The position numbers and the translations under genes were made by a program. The notes beneath the pieces were generated by a model. The model saw nothing but the letters and a program-made list of their open reading frames with translations, was not told the DNA's origin and searched no databases. 64,000 bases of DNA from JAEUIX01 sp964611125 (GTDB lineage Bacteria; Planctomycetota; Phycisphaerae; Phycisphaerales; UBA1924), in contig CAZSZO010000004.1 in assembly GCA_964611125.1 (NCBI GenBank), forward strand, positions 73,021-137,020. Direction: 5' to 3'. Position 1 is the stretch's first letter. The number at the start of each line of letters is the position of its first letter. Below, piece by piece: positions 41,053 to 52,173 of the stretch.

Positions 41053-42026
41053 GTCGGCCTCCCTGCGCTGGTCGGCGGAGCCGCGGGTTTCCCGATGATG
41101 ATCTCACCATCGGCAAGCGCCGGTCGCCGGCCGCGGGCGAAGTCGATCCATCGCATCGCCTTCCCGCCCGCTGGTTGCACCTCCAGCATACGGAGGATCG
41201 ACCCATCTTTGCACGCCACGCGCCCCGTGGACGCATCGACCAGCGTCCCCGCGGGCCCGCTTCCCCCAGACTCGGGGTCCGCAGCCACCCGCAGCAGTTT
41301 CAGGTCCTTGTCCTGAATCCGCACGCTGACGCCCGGCCAAGGCGTCAAACCATGCACGCGGCGGCGGCACGCCTCGGCTGATTCGCCAAAATCCACCCAC
41401 GAATCGGCCCGGCTCAGCTTGCGGGCCTTGGTGACGAGCGACTCGATCTGGGCCTCGCCGCGCACGCCGGCCGTGCCGATCTCGCTCAAAGTCTGCTCCA
41501 CAAGCGCGGGCCCATCCGCGGCGAGCAGGTCGTGCAGTTCGCCTGCTGTCAGAGCCGGGTCGATCGCCCGACGGGTGCGGCCAAGGACCAGCCCCGCATC
41601 CATGCGCTGGGCCAGCGTGATGACCGAATTGCCCGTCTCCGGGTCGCCCCCCAGGATGGCCGCGTTGATGGGCGCCGCCCCGCGCCAGCGCGGCAGCAGC
41701 GACGCGTGAAGGTTGATCGCCGTCTTGCCCTCAAGCAGCGCAACCGACAGCTTTTGCCCAAAGGCGATCACCAACCACAGGTCAGCCTCCAGCGCCCGCA
41801 GGCGCCCCAGGACGGGCTCGACGTTGACGTCCTCAGCCCTGATCAGCGGCCCGCCGAGGTTCTGACCGGCCCAGGCGGCGATTGGGGTGGGTGTGAGCTC
41901 GCCGCCCCGCCCCGCGGGGCGATCGGGCTGCGAGACGACGCCGACGATATCGTGCCGCCCTCCCTGAGCAAGGGATTGAAGCGTCGGCAGGCCGAACGCA
42001 CCGGAACCAAGGAAGAGCACACGCAT
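41046..42026 (-). CDS. fmt: Methionyl-tRNA formyltransferase
   Basis: Formylates initiator Met-tRNA using 10-formyl-THF. A 326-residue protein of normal length. N-terminal formyltransferase domain (about 1-205): MRVLFLGSGAFGLPTL, INLHASLLPRWRGAAPI (catalytic Asn and His), and AQRMDAGLVL supplying the Asp. The C-terminal OB-fold domain begins near 210 (RADSWVDFGESAEACRRRVHGLTPWPG). The large upstream open frame (to 44093) is antisense to the peptidase gene and rejected; ATG at 42026 is immediate. Followed by the HEIGHH protein with a 7-nt overlap. No def gene lies beside it, unlike many bacteria. Confidence 0.94.
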   Translation of the reverse strand: MRVLFLGSGAFGLPTLQSLAQGGRHDIVGVVSQPDRPAGRGGELTPTPIAAWAGQNLGGPLIRAEDVNVEPVLGRLRALEADLWLVIAFGQKLSVALLEGKTAINLHASLLPRWRGAAPINAAILGGDPETGNSVITLAQRMDAGLVLGRTRRAIDPALTAGELHDLLAADGPALVEQTLSEIGTAGVRGEAQIESLVTKARKLSRADSWVDFGESAEACRRRVHGLTPWPGVSVRIQDKDLKLLRVAADPESGGSGPAGTLVDASTGRVACKDGSILRMLEVQPAGGKAMRWIDFARGRRPALADGEIIIGKPAAPPTSAGRPTC

Positions 42027-42034
42027 GCGCAGCC

Positions 42035-42040
42035 ACGGTA
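42035..42040 (-). promoter_or_regulatory. -10 element TACCGT, possible leaderless start of fmt
   Basis: TACCGT ends 8 nt before the ATG at 42026. No Shine-Dalgarno. The fmt and pepF start codons are only 87 nt apart and diverge. Confidence 0.35.
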
Positions 42041-42102
42041 TGGGGCCCCGGGCCGCGGCATCGGGCGCATCCGGGCCGCCCGGAGGGTCTGGCCCGAGGG
42101 GG

Positions 42103-42108
42103 TACGAT
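42103..42108 (+). promoter_or_regulatory. -10 element TACGAT, probable leaderless start
   Basis: TACGAT ends 5 nt before the ATG at 42114. No Shine-Dalgarno. Confidence 0.5.
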
Positions 42109-42113
42109 CGGGC

Positions 42114-43844
42114 ATGATCAAGCCGTTCGAGGTCGTGTCCGACTACGTTCCGCCCGCGCTCGATGCCGGCGACTGGTCCGTGCTGGAGCCGCTCTACCGT
42201 GGGCTGATCGACCGGCCCCTCCGCTGCAAGAACTGCCTGCAGCGGCTGATCTACGACCGCAGCGAGCTCGACGCCGCCGTGAGCGAAAAGGCCAGCACGC
42301 TCTACATCAACATGACCTGCCGCACGGATGACGAGGCGACCAAGCGGGCGTACCTCGATTTCGTGGAGAACGTCCAGCCCAAGCTCAAGGCCCTGGCCTT
42401 CGAGCTCGACCGCAAGGTCGCGTCCAGCCCCTTCGGCGCCGAACTGGACCCCGCTCAGTTCGCGATCATGCTGCGCGATGTCCGGACATCGGTCGAGCTG
42501 TTCCGGCCGGAGAACATCCCCCTCGAGACCGAGCTGACCAAGCTCGAGCAGCAGTATTCGGAGCTGTGCGGGGCCATGACCGTCGTCTTCCGGGGCGAGG
42601 AGAAGACCCTCCCGCAGATGGCCCGCTTTCAGGAGGAGACCGACCGGCCCACCCGTGAGGAGGCCTGGCGGCTGGTGGCCGGGCGCCGCCTGCGCGACCG
42701 CGAGGCCATTGAGGACATCTTCGACCACATGCTCGCCCTGCGCGCCAAGGTGGCCCGCAACGCCGGTTTCGCCAACTACCGCGACTACGCCTTCCGGCTC
42801 AAGCGCCGCTTCGACTACACCCCGGCCGACTGCGACCGCTTCGCTGAGGGCGTCGAGCGGCATGTCGTCCCCGCGCTGCGACGGCTGAACGCCCAGCGCC
42901 GCGCCGCGCTGGGGCACGAGCTCCGCCCGTGGGATCTGCTCGTCGACATCCTCGGCCGCCCGCCGCTGAAGCCCTTCGCCAGCGCGGCCGACCTTGTCGA
43001 GCGCTCCAGCCGGGTGTTCAAGCGGCTCGATGCGTCCCCCGGCGGCTTCTGGGAGATGTTCGAGGTCCTGCGGAGCGACGCCGGCGGCGCCCCTTGCCTC
43101 GATCTTGAGTCGCGCAAGGGCAAGGCCCCGGGCGGCTACCAGGCCAACCGCGACCGCCTGCGCATGCCGTTCATCTTCATGAACGCCGCGGGCGTGCAGC
43201 GCGATGTCGAGACCATGGTGCACGAGGCGGGGCACGCCTTCCACTCCCTGCTCTGCCGCGATCAACCGGTGCTCTTCAACCGGGGCGAGCCGCCGGTGGA
43301 GTTCGCCGAGGTGGCCAGCATGAGCATGGAGCTCACGACGCTGGGCTGCCTCGATGAGTTCTACACCCCCGCTGATGCCAACCGGGCCCGGCGCGGCCAC
43401 GGCGAGCAGCTCGCCACGCTCCTCCCGTGGATCGCGACCATCGATCAGTTTCAGCACTGGCTCTACACCCACGAGGGGCACACCCGGGCCGAGCGCCGCG
43501 CCGCGTGGCTGGCGCTGCGGGCCCGCTTCGGCGACGCGGTCGACTGGTCGGGCCACGAAGACGCCCTGGCCCTGGCCTGGCAGCGGCAGAGCCACCTGTT
43601 CGGCGCTCCCTTCTACTACATTGAGTACGGCATCGCCCAGCTCGGGGCCCTCCAGCTCTACGGCAACTACCGGCGCGACCCGGTCCAGGCCCTGGCCCGC
43701 TACAAGTCGGCCCTGGCGCTGGGCAGTTCGCGGTCGCTCCCGGAGTTGTTCGGCGCCGCGGGGCTTGAGTTCGACTTCTCGCCCGACCGCATCGCCCGGG
43801 CCTGGTCGGAGGTCGAGCAGGACCTCGCGACGCTCCCTCAGTAA
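42114..43844 (+). CDS. M3 family oligoendopeptidase (PepF-like)
   Basis: Cytoplasmic zinc metallopeptidase that cuts short peptides, 576 residues. HEAGHAFHSLL holds the HExxH motif at about residues 369-373, and PVEFAEVASMSMELTT supplies the third-ligand Glu; the upstream Asn/Arg region (RLRMPFIFMNAAGVQRDVETMVHE) is typical of this family. The N-terminus has no signal peptide, so it is intracellular. The frame opens at 41532, but that region is the antisense of fmt; ATG at 42114 is chosen. It lies divergent from fmt and 60 nt before an ABC transporter pair that could import or export peptides, although the pair is of the exporter type. Confidence 0.93.
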   Translation: MIKPFEVVSDYVPPALDAGDWSVLEPLYRGLIDRPLRCKNCLQRLIYDRSELDAAVSEKASTLYINMTCRTDDEATKRAYLDFVENVQPKLKALAFELDRKVASSPFGAELDPAQFAIMLRDVRTSVELFRPENIPLETELTKLEQQYSELCGAMTVVFRGEEKTLPQMARFQEETDRPTREEAWRLVAGRRLRDREAIEDIFDHMLALRAKVARNAGFANYRDYAFRLKRRFDYTPADCDRFAEGVERHVVPALRRLNAQRRAALGHELRPWDLLVDILGRPPLKPFASAADLVERSSRVFKRLDASPGGFWEMFEVLRSDAGGAPCLDLESRKGKAPGGYQANRDRLRMPFIFMNAAGVQRDVETMVHEAGHAFHSLLCRDQPVLFNRGEPPVEFAEVASMSMELTTLGCLDEFYTPADANRARRGHGEQLATLLPWIATIDQFQHWLYTHEGHTRAERRAAWLALRARFGDAVDWSGHEDALALAWQRQSHLFGAPFYYIEYGIAQLGALQLYGNYRRDPVQALARYKSALALGSSRSLPELFGAAGLEFDFSPDRIARAWSEVEQDLATLPQ

Positions 43845-43904
43845 GCCAGCGCCCCCGCGCCGCCCTGGCTCATCACGACCGCGTTCGTCCCGCCCGCCGC
43901 CACC

Positions 43905-44756
43905 ATGCTCACCCTGCACAACGTCCGCAAGCGGTTCGGAAATGTCACCGCTGTTGACGGGCTGTCGCTCGCGGTGCGGCCGGGTGAGGTCTTCGGCCTC
44001 CTGGGGCCCAACGGCGCGGGGAAGACCACCACGCTTTCCATGGCCGTGGGCCTGATCGCGCCCAGCGAGGGGACGATCACGCTGGAGGGCCATGGGTCGC
44101 CGCTCAACCGGGCGGTGCGGGCCCGGATCGGCATCGCCCCGCAGTCGCTGGCGCTCTACGAGGGGCTGACCGGCGGCGAAAACCTGCGGTTCTTCGGGCG
44201 GATCGCCGGGCTCTCGGGCGAGCGCCTGCGGACCCGCGTGCGGGCTGTGCTCGATGAAGTCGGCCTGGCTGACCGGGCCGGCGATGCGGTCGGCGGGTAT
44301 TCAGGCGGCATGCAGCGCCGGCTGAATCTCGCCGTGGCCATGCTGCACGAGCCGCCGCTGCTCATGCTCGATGAGCCCACCGCCGGCGTCGATCCCCAGG
44401 CCCGCCACAGCATCCTCGAACTGGTCCTCAAGCTGCGCGGACAGGGGCGCACCGTCATCTACACCACCCACTACATGGAAGAGGCCCAGCGCCTCTGCGA
44501 CCGCGTCGCCATCATGGATCACGGCCGCATCCTCGCCCTCGGCGCCATCGACGAGCTCGTCGCCCGGCACGGCGGGCACAGCACGCTCCACCTGCAGCGC
44601 GGCGAGGCCGCTGAGCGGCTCCAGACCGCCGACCCGCTGCGCGAGCTTTCCCGGATCCTGGCCGGCGGCTCCGCCACGCTCACCGGCGTGCAGATCGAGC
44701 GGCCCAGCCTTGAATCGGTCTTCCTGAACCTCACCGGACGGAGCTTGCGAGACTGA
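43905..44756 (+). CDS. ABC transporter ATP-binding protein
   Basis: ATPase subunit of an ABC-2-type exporter, 283 residues. Walker A is GPNGAGKTT (34-42), signature YSGGMQRRL near 128, Walker B LLMLDEPTAGVDP near 145, and TTHYMEEAQRLCDRVAIMDHG holds the H-loop. It matches the CcmA/NatA/DrrA group that handles drugs, polysaccharides or proteins. The C-terminal 60 residues are the extension typical of the group. Its TGA stop overlaps the permease ATG by one base (TGATG), so the two are a unit. No ribosome binding site is obvious before the ATG. Confidence 0.93.
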   Translation: MLTLHNVRKRFGNVTAVDGLSLAVRPGEVFGLLGPNGAGKTTTLSMAVGLIAPSEGTITLEGHGSPLNRAVRARIGIAPQSLALYEGLTGGENLRFFGRIAGLSGERLRTRVRAVLDEVGLADRAGDAVGGYSGGMQRRLNLAVAMLHEPPLLMLDEPTAGVDPQARHSILELVLKLRGQGRTVIYTTHYMEEAQRLCDRVAIMDHGRILALGAIDELVARHGGHSTLHLQRGEAAERLQTADPLRELSRILAGGSATLTGVQIERPSLESVFLNLTGRSLRD

Positions 44757-46069
44757 TGAATGTGCTCTGGGCCATCGCCGTCAAAGACCTCCGCCTGCTC
44801 GTCCGCGATCGCGGCGCCGCGTTCTTCACCTTCGGCTTCCCGCTGATCGTCGCCGTCCTGTTCGGCTACCTCTTCGGCGGGGCGGGGCGGGGCGGGGGCG
44901 ATCTGGATGTCGGCGTGTGCGATGAGGACGGCGGCCCCGCGGCCCGCGCCTTCGTCGCCGACCTCGAACAGGCCGACGGCATCACCGTGCGGCCCTACGC
45001 CACCCGGGCCGAAGCCGAGAACGCCGTCCGGCGCGGCGACATGGTCGCCGGGGTGATCGTGCCCAGCGGGTTCCAGGATCAGGCCGACAACCTGTTCGGC
45101 GGCGGCGGGCTAAAGATCGAGGGCCTGGTCGACCCGCGCCGCCAGGCGGAGGCCGGGCTCATCGAGGGCAAACTCAACGAGGTCGCCTTCAAGCAGATGT
45201 CGCGGGCCTTCACGGATGTTTCACGAATGGGGCCGATGATCGCCAAGGCCCGCGAGAGCGTCGCCCAGGCGGCCGATCTCGCGCCTGACCGCAAGCGCCT
45301 GTTCGCCGCGTTCTTTGACACGTTGGCGATGATGACCGCCGCGCAGCAGCAGGCGATCACGCCGACCCCGCCGTCTCCTCCCCCCCCGGCCAGCCCCGAA
45401 GCCAAGCAGGAGTTCGTCTGGCGCCCCGTGCAGGTCACGGTGCGGAAGGTCGCCCCCAAGGACAACCTGCCGCAGAGCGCGTTCGAGATCACCTTTCCTC
45501 AGGGGATCGTGTGGGGGCTGATGGGGTGCGTCACCGGCTTTGGGGCGTCGATGGCCAGCGAGCGGTCCGGCGGCACGCTGATGCGCCTCGCCGCGGCGCC
45601 GATCAGCGGCTCCCAGGTGCTGCTGGGCAAGGCTCTGGGCTGCTTCCTGGCCTGCCTGCTGGTGCAGGCCCTGTTGCTGTCGTTCGGGTTGGTGGTCTTC
45701 CGGCTTTCGGTTCGTGAGCCGGCTCTGCTGGTCGCCGCGATGGTCAGCTCATCGGTGGGGTTCGTCGGCGTGATGATGATCATGGCCGCCCTGACCCGCA
45801 CCGAGGGCGCCGCCCAGGGGCTGGGGCGCGGGCTGGTGATCGTGCTGGCGATGGTCGGCGGGGGGACTGTCCCGCTGGATCTGATGCCCCCGATGATGCA
45901 GACCCTCAGCTACGCCAGCCCGTTCAAGTGGGCGACGCTCAGCATCGAGGGCGCCGTGTGGCGGGGCTACACCCCGCTCGAGATGCTGTTTCCCTGTGTG
46001 GTGCTGATGGCCATCGGCGTGGCCGGGTACGCCATCGGGGCGGCGGTCATCAGGCTCAGACAGGCCTGA
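44756..46069 (+). CDS. ABC-2 type permease
   Basis: Membrane subunit of the exporter, 437 residues. One N-terminal helix (about 22-44) is followed by a large extracytoplasmic domain (about 50-250) with a Pro-rich stretch (PTPPSPPPPASPEAK), then about five helices from 250. The conserved RSGGTLMRLAAAPISGSQVLLGKALGCFLAC marks the ABC-2 membrane-3 family, seen in multidrug and NatB-like exporters. It is translated with the ATPase (start and stop share one base). A substrate cannot be assigned; the poly-Pro insert is not typical. Confidence 0.9.
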   Translation: MNVLWAIAVKDLRLLVRDRGAAFFTFGFPLIVAVLFGYLFGGAGRGGGDLDVGVCDEDGGPAARAFVADLEQADGITVRPYATRAEAENAVRRGDMVAGVIVPSGFQDQADNLFGGGGLKIEGLVDPRRQAEAGLIEGKLNEVAFKQMSRAFTDVSRMGPMIAKARESVAQAADLAPDRKRLFAAFFDTLAMMTAAQQQAITPTPPSPPPPASPEAKQEFVWRPVQVTVRKVAPKDNLPQSAFEITFPQGIVWGLMGCVTGFGASMASERSGGTLMRLAAAPISGSQVLLGKALGCFLACLLVQALLLSFGLVVFRLSVREPALLVAAMVSSSVGFVGVMMIMAALTRTEGAAQGLGRGLVIVLAMVGGGTVPLDLMPPMMQTLSYASPFKWATLSIEGAVWRGYTPLEMLFPCVVLMAIGVAGYAIGAAVIRLRQA

Positions 46070-46140
46070 GGGCCCCTTTGGAACTCCGCGCCGGGCCGCC
46101 CGCGGCCCCTGCCCTGCCGGCCTCCGTGGCCGGTGCGGGG

Positions 46141-46170
46141 TTGACAATCCCCCCGGTTCTCGGCGAGACT
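46141..46170 (+). promoter_or_regulatory. Sigma-70-type promoter for transketolase
   Basis: TTGACA (46141-46146), 18-nt spacer, GAGACT (46165-46170). The -35 is consensus. The start would give a leader of about 47 nt that includes GAGGAG before the ATG. Confidence 0.5.
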
Positions 46171-46223
46171 CGGCGCAGGCGCGATCATCTCGCGCAGCCG
46201 CCCCCCTCCGAGGAGTTTTCCGC

Positions 46224-48365
<2,142 letters not shown>

Positions 48366-48412
48366 GCCGTCATCGGCCTGCGGCCGCTGGCCGAAGGTCT
48401 CGGCACGTCATC

Positions 48413-48458
48413 AGCCGGGAAGGGACGCGGTTCGCCGCTCTCCCTTCCCGGCTTTTTT
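48413..48458 (+). terminator. Intrinsic terminator after transketolase
   Basis: AGCCGGGAAGGGA, a 15-nt loop, TCCCTTCCCGGCT and a T6 run. 13-bp stem. Confidence 0.9.
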
Positions 48459-48492
48459 CGCGCCCGCCGGGGGTCCGCCGGCGCGGGCGCAC

Positions 48493-48520
48493 GAAAAACC
48501 CCGGGCGCGAGCCCGGGGTT
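48493..48520 (-). terminator. Intrinsic terminator after transaldolase
   Basis: Read on the minus strand: AACCCCGGGC, loop TCGC, GCCCGGGGTT then TTTCG. Stem of 10 bp with a T5 run. Confidence 0.88.
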
Positions 48521-48555
48521 GGGTCGATCAATCAGTTGACCGTCGCCGACGCGGC

Positions 48556-49206
48556 TCAGCCGCCGAAGGCCTTCTTGTAGTCGGCCACGAACTTCTCCAG
48601 GCCGATCTCGGTCAGCGGGTGCTTGAGCAGCTGCTTGATCACGGGGAACGGCACCGTCGCCACGTCGGCCCCGGCCAAGGCGCACTGCACCATGTGCAGC
48701 GGGTGGCGGATGCTCGCGGCGAGGATCTTGGTCTTCATGCCGTAGTTGTCGTAGATCTTGCGGATGTTGCGGATCAGGTCCATGCCGTCGTCGCCGATGT
48801 CGTCAATGCGGCCCAGGAACGGGCTGACCAGGAAGGCCCCGGCCTTGGCCACCATCCACGCCTGCAGCGGCTGGAAACAGAGCGTGAGATTCGTCTTGGT
48901 GCCCTTGTCGGCCAGGGTCTTGCAGGCCTTCAGGCCATCGACGGTGATGGGGAGCTTCACCACGATGTTGGGGGCGATCTTGATGAGGTCCGCCGCCTCC
49001 TTCATCATGCCCTTGTATTCGATCGAGATCACCTCGCCGCTGACGGGGCCCTTGACGAACTCGCAGATCTCGCCCAGCCGCTTGTGGTAGTTCGTGCCTT
49101 TTTCCTTGGCGATCAGCGACGGGTTGGTGGTCACTCCGTCGAGCACGCCCAGGTCGTTGGCTTCCTTGATCTCGTCGAGATTCGCCGTGTCGATGTACAG
49201 GTCCAT
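48556..49206 (-). CDS. tal: Transaldolase (TalC/FSA-like short form)
   Basis: Class I aldolase of 216 residues that transfers the dihydroxyacetone unit (or acts as fructose-6-phosphate aldolase). The opening MDLYIDTANLDEIKEAND and GVTTNPSLIAKE are diagnostic. The Schiff-base Lys is in IVVKLPIT near residue 82, and NLTLCFQPLQAWMVAKAGAFLVSPFLGRIDD follows as in the short transaldolases. AAGGAG lies 6 nt before the ATG. The longer open frame upstream is the leader and is rejected. It faces transketolase, from which two terminators separate it. Confidence 0.95.
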   Translation of the reverse strand: MDLYIDTANLDEIKEANDLGVLDGVTTNPSLIAKEKGTNYHKRLGEICEFVKGPVSGEVISIEYKGMMKEAADLIKIAPNIVVKLPITVDGLKACKTLADKGTKTNLTLCFQPLQAWMVAKAGAFLVSPFLGRIDDIGDDGMDLIRNIRKIYDNYGMKTKILAASIRHPLHMVQCALAGADVATVPFPVIKQLLKHPLTEIGLEKFVADYKKAFGG

Positions 49207-49450
49207 GATGACTCCTTGCCGAGTGCGATGCCGCGCCGCTGCGCGAGGTTCAGGTTGAACACGCCGGGAAACGTCCTCCGCAGCCGGAACGAGCCGGACC
49301 ACGCCGACTCCCGGTCGACCGGCGGATGCTACCAAATCTCACTGTTCTCGTCCTGAAGCGGGTTTTCCCCGTGTTTTCCGGCCCCCGGGCCAACCGAGAC
49401 CGAGACCGAGAGCCCCATTGGCGCCCCCCCTCCCGACCAGTCCCAGATCG

Positions 49451-50923
49451 TCAGTCCGAGGCCAGCATCCCCTTGAGCTCCCGGCGCAGCACTTTCCCCG
49501 TCGGGTTCCGGGGCAGCGCCGGCACCTGCCGAACCTCCTTGGGCACCTTGTATCCCGCCAGCCGCTGCCGGCACAGCGCCAGGATCGAGGTGGCGTCGAA
49601 CGGCTCGCCCTCCTTCAGCTCCACGAACGCCACCGGCTGCTCCCCCCGGACAGGGTCCATCTGCCCCACCACCCCGGAGTCCCTGACGCTGGGGTGCATG
49701 TTGAGCACTTCCTCGATCTCGCGGGGGAACACGTTCTCTCCGGCGACGATCAGCATCTCTTTCAGCCGTCCGGTGATGTACAGGTGGCCCGCGTCGTCCA
49801 TCTTCCCGATGTCGCCGGTGCGGAAAAACCCCAGCTCGTCGAAGACCGCCGCGGTTTCCGCCGGCCGGCGGAAGTAGCCCTGCATGATGTTGGGCCCGCT
49901 GATGCGGATTTCTCCCTCCCCGCCCGCCGGCTGGTCGGCGCCGGTCTCGAGCGACACGATCCGCTCGGTCACCCCCGGCAGCGGTTGACCGACCGAGCGC
50001 GGCCGGTAGTCCTGCGGGCGGCACCAGTTCGTCACCGGGGCGGTCTCCGTCAACCCGTACCCCTCCGCGATCGTCACGCCGAACCGCTCACGGAAGCTGG
50101 TCGCCACCGCCTCCGGCAGCGGCTCGCCGCCGCTCACCGCGTACTTCAGGCTCCGGAAGTCCTCAGGCCCCGTGTCCTTGACGTGGGTCAGCGCGTTGAA
50201 CATCGACGGGATCGCGATGTACGCCGTGGGCCGGTGCTCCCGGAACGCCTTCACGATGCGGTGCGGCACAAACCGGGCGGTGTAGACGACCTTGCACCCG
50301 AGCGTCAGCGGGAGCAGCGTGAGCACGGTGAGGCCGAAACTGTGAAATTGGGGCAGCACGCCCAGCAGCACCTCTCTTCGCGTGAAGTTCACCCAGGTGT
50401 GGCACTGGTGCACATTCGCCGACAGGTTGCCGTGGGTCAGCATCACACCCTTGGGCTTGCCGCTGGTGCCGGAGGTGTACAACAGGCAGGCCAGCTCCTC
50501 AGCGCTCGCCAGCACCGGCCACCGGGGCGTCGGAACCGTCTTGAACTCCACCTGATCGACCATCAGCAGGTTGACGCCCCGCGGCGGCCCCCCCATGAAT
50601 TCGATCAGCGGCTGGGCCGTCACCACCGTGTCGGCCCCGCAATCGTCGATCACAAACTGAAGCTCCTCGGGCTTCAGCAGGTAATTGAGCGGCACGACCA
50701 CCCGACCCAGGATCCACCCCGCCAGCAGGGCCATCGGCATCGCCCCGCTGGTGGGAAGCATCACGCCCACCACCCGCGACTGGCTGACCCGCTCGATCTC
50801 ATCGGCGAGCACCAGCGCCCCCGCCAGCAGCTCCAGCCGCCGGTACGATCGCCGGTCGTCAATGACGCCCACCTCAAAGGGTCGTTCCAGGCAGCGACGG
50901 ATGATCGGCCAATGCAGGCTCAT
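49451..50923 (-). CDS. AMP-dependent acyl-CoA synthetase/ligase
   Basis: Adenylating enzyme of 490 residues that activates a carboxylic acid as acyl-AMP and, probably, acyl-CoA. Core motifs: LLYTSGTSGKPKGVMLTHGN (P-loop), GYGLTETAP (adenine-binding), RTGDIGKMDDAGHLYITGRLKEMLIVAGENVFPREIE (hinge), and NPTGKVLRREL with the catalytic Lys near residue 480. The length fits medium/long-chain fatty-acid or aryl-acid CoA ligases. AAGGA precedes the ATG at 50923. No carrier protein or polyketide genes adjoin it. The substrate is not predictable from motifs. Confidence 0.9.
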   Translation of the reverse strand: MSLHWPIIRRCLERPFEVGVIDDRRSYRRLELLAGALVLADEIERVSQSRVVGVMLPTSGAMPMALLAGWILGRVVVPLNYLLKPEELQFVIDDCGADTVVTAQPLIEFMGGPPRGVNLLMVDQVEFKTVPTPRWPVLASAEELACLLYTSGTSGKPKGVMLTHGNLSANVHQCHTWVNFTRREVLLGVLPQFHSFGLTVLTLLPLTLGCKVVYTARFVPHRIVKAFREHRPTAYIAIPSMFNALTHVKDTGPEDFRSLKYAVSGGEPLPEAVATSFRERFGVTIAEGYGLTETAPVTNWCRPQDYRPRSVGQPLPGVTERIVSLETGADQPAGGEGEIRISGPNIMQGYFRRPAETAAVFDELGFFRTGDIGKMDDAGHLYITGRLKEMLIVAGENVFPREIEEVLNMHPSVRDSGVVGQMDPVRGEQPVAFVELKEGEPFDATSILALCRQRLAGYKVPKEVRQVPALPRNPTGKVLRRELKGMLASD

Positions 50924-51122
50924 GCGGCACGTCCTTGTCACCTGCGACGCGCAACTTTGGCGTCGAGGCCGCTCTTCGGCCGATACCAAGATACCCGTAA
51001 ATGCCCCGCCCGTGCACGCGGCGGGCCGTCAACACTTCCAGCGCTTGACCCCGGCCCGGTCCCACGCTGGCCACCACCCGGAACCACCCCCCGGCCGCCG
51101 CACCGAACCACCCCACCCGGAC

Positions 51123-52064
51123 ATGATGCGCATCGCCATCAACTCGATCCGCCCCATCCGCCCCATCTGCGCCACCGGCCTTGGCCTTGGCCGCCCGGCC
51201 GCCCGCCTGTTCGCTCTCGCCCTGCTCGCCGCCGGGCTGGCGGGGTGCAAGTCCCAGCCGCCGCCCCCGCACAGTGAGCCCTTCATCGCCAGCTACCGGA
51301 TGGGGAACTACGAGGAATCGCTGCGGACGGCGGAGGCAAAGTACGCTGACCCCGAAACCAAGGGCGTGGCCAAGGACCGCGCCGGACTCATGGTCGGGCT
51401 CTCCGCCTACGCCCTGCGCAAGCCTGAGAAAGCCCAGGGCTGGCTCGAGCCGCTGGTCAACAACCCCGATCCCGAAATCTCCGGCACCTCCGCGTGGACG
51501 CTCGGCATGATCTCCGCTGATCGGGCCAACTACGTCCGCGCCTCGACCTTGGCCTCCGCCGCGGCGGTCAAGCTCAAAGCCGACGATGCCGCCCGCGCCC
51601 ACCTGCTGGCCGGCGAGTCCTTCGCCCGCCTCGGGCGGACCGACCAGTCGAAGGAGCAGTATGCCCTGGGCCTGCAGGTGGTTGAGTCCTCCGCCGTGCG
51701 GGCCACGCTTGAAGAACGCGCCTCGGGCCACGGCCCGGGCGCCTCCTCGACGACCGTGCTGGCCAGCCCCGTTGGACCCGGCAAGCCGCCTGTTCAGGGT
51801 GGTCAGGCCCCCGCGCTGGGCCGGTATGTGATTCAACTCGGCGCCTTCACCGCTCGGGCCAAGGCCGAGCAAGCTGTCTCCGCCGCCGCCACGGCCGCCT
51901 CCCGGGCTGGACAGCCGGCGCCGCGCGTGGTGGCGACGACCGACCCCAAGTCGGGCGGGCAGCTTTTCGCGGTGCAGGTGGGGTCGTTTGCCGACCGCCC
52001 GGCCGCCGAGGCCGCGCTGCGGGCGATGGGTGTGGCGGGTACGGTTCTCGCCCCCCGCCGGTGA
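51123..52064 (+). CDS. SPOR-domain lipoprotein with TPR-like repeats
   Basis: A 313-residue exported protein. A basic N-terminus is followed by the lipobox-containing signal FALALLAAGLAGC (Cys about residue 42). Residues about 55-200 form helical repeats resembling TPRs (NYEESLRTAEAKYADPE, GLSAYALRKPEKAQGWLEPLV, GESFARLGRTDQSKEQY). The C-terminal SPOR domain (about 235-310, YVIQLGAFTARAKAEQAV...LFAVQVGSFADRPAAEAALRAM) would bind septal peptidoglycan lacking stem peptides. Starts with ATGATG; the first is taken. No ribosome binding site. Likely a periplasmic lipoprotein connected with cell-wall division or remodelling. Confidence 0.82.
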   Translation: MMRIAINSIRPIRPICATGLGLGRPAARLFALALLAAGLAGCKSQPPPPHSEPFIASYRMGNYEESLRTAEAKYADPETKGVAKDRAGLMVGLSAYALRKPEKAQGWLEPLVNNPDPEISGTSAWTLGMISADRANYVRASTLASAAAVKLKADDAARAHLLAGESFARLGRTDQSKEQYALGLQVVESSAVRATLEERASGHGPGASSTTVLASPVGPGKPPVQGGQAPALGRYVIQLGAFTARAKAEQAVSAAATAASRAGQPAPRVVATTDPKSGGQLFAVQVGSFADRPAAEAALRAMGVAGTVLAPRR

Positions 52065-52173
52065 ACGCGGGACCCACAGCCTGGATCGCCGCCGATCTCT
52101 CCCAACCCCGGAACCCGTAAGGGTTTGCGCAGGTATAGTGGATGGTCGACTCGGGGTTCATCAGGAGCTGCCC

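Noticed and set aside
41046..44093. A 1015-codon frame on the minus strand
   Set aside because: Only the part from 42026 down is fmt. The remainder is antisense to the peptidase and ABC genes with no homology, a common artefact at this GC content.
49418..51277. A 619-codon plus-strand frame over the acyl-CoA synthetase gene
   Set aside because: Antisense to a conserved enzyme; only the 3' part near 51123 overlaps a real start, in another frame.
52134..52139. TATAGT as a promoter -10 before the HEAT-like gene
   Set aside because: No -35 at proper distance, and TTGCGC lies too close. The gene also has a good Shine-Dalgarno, so leaderless use does not apply.
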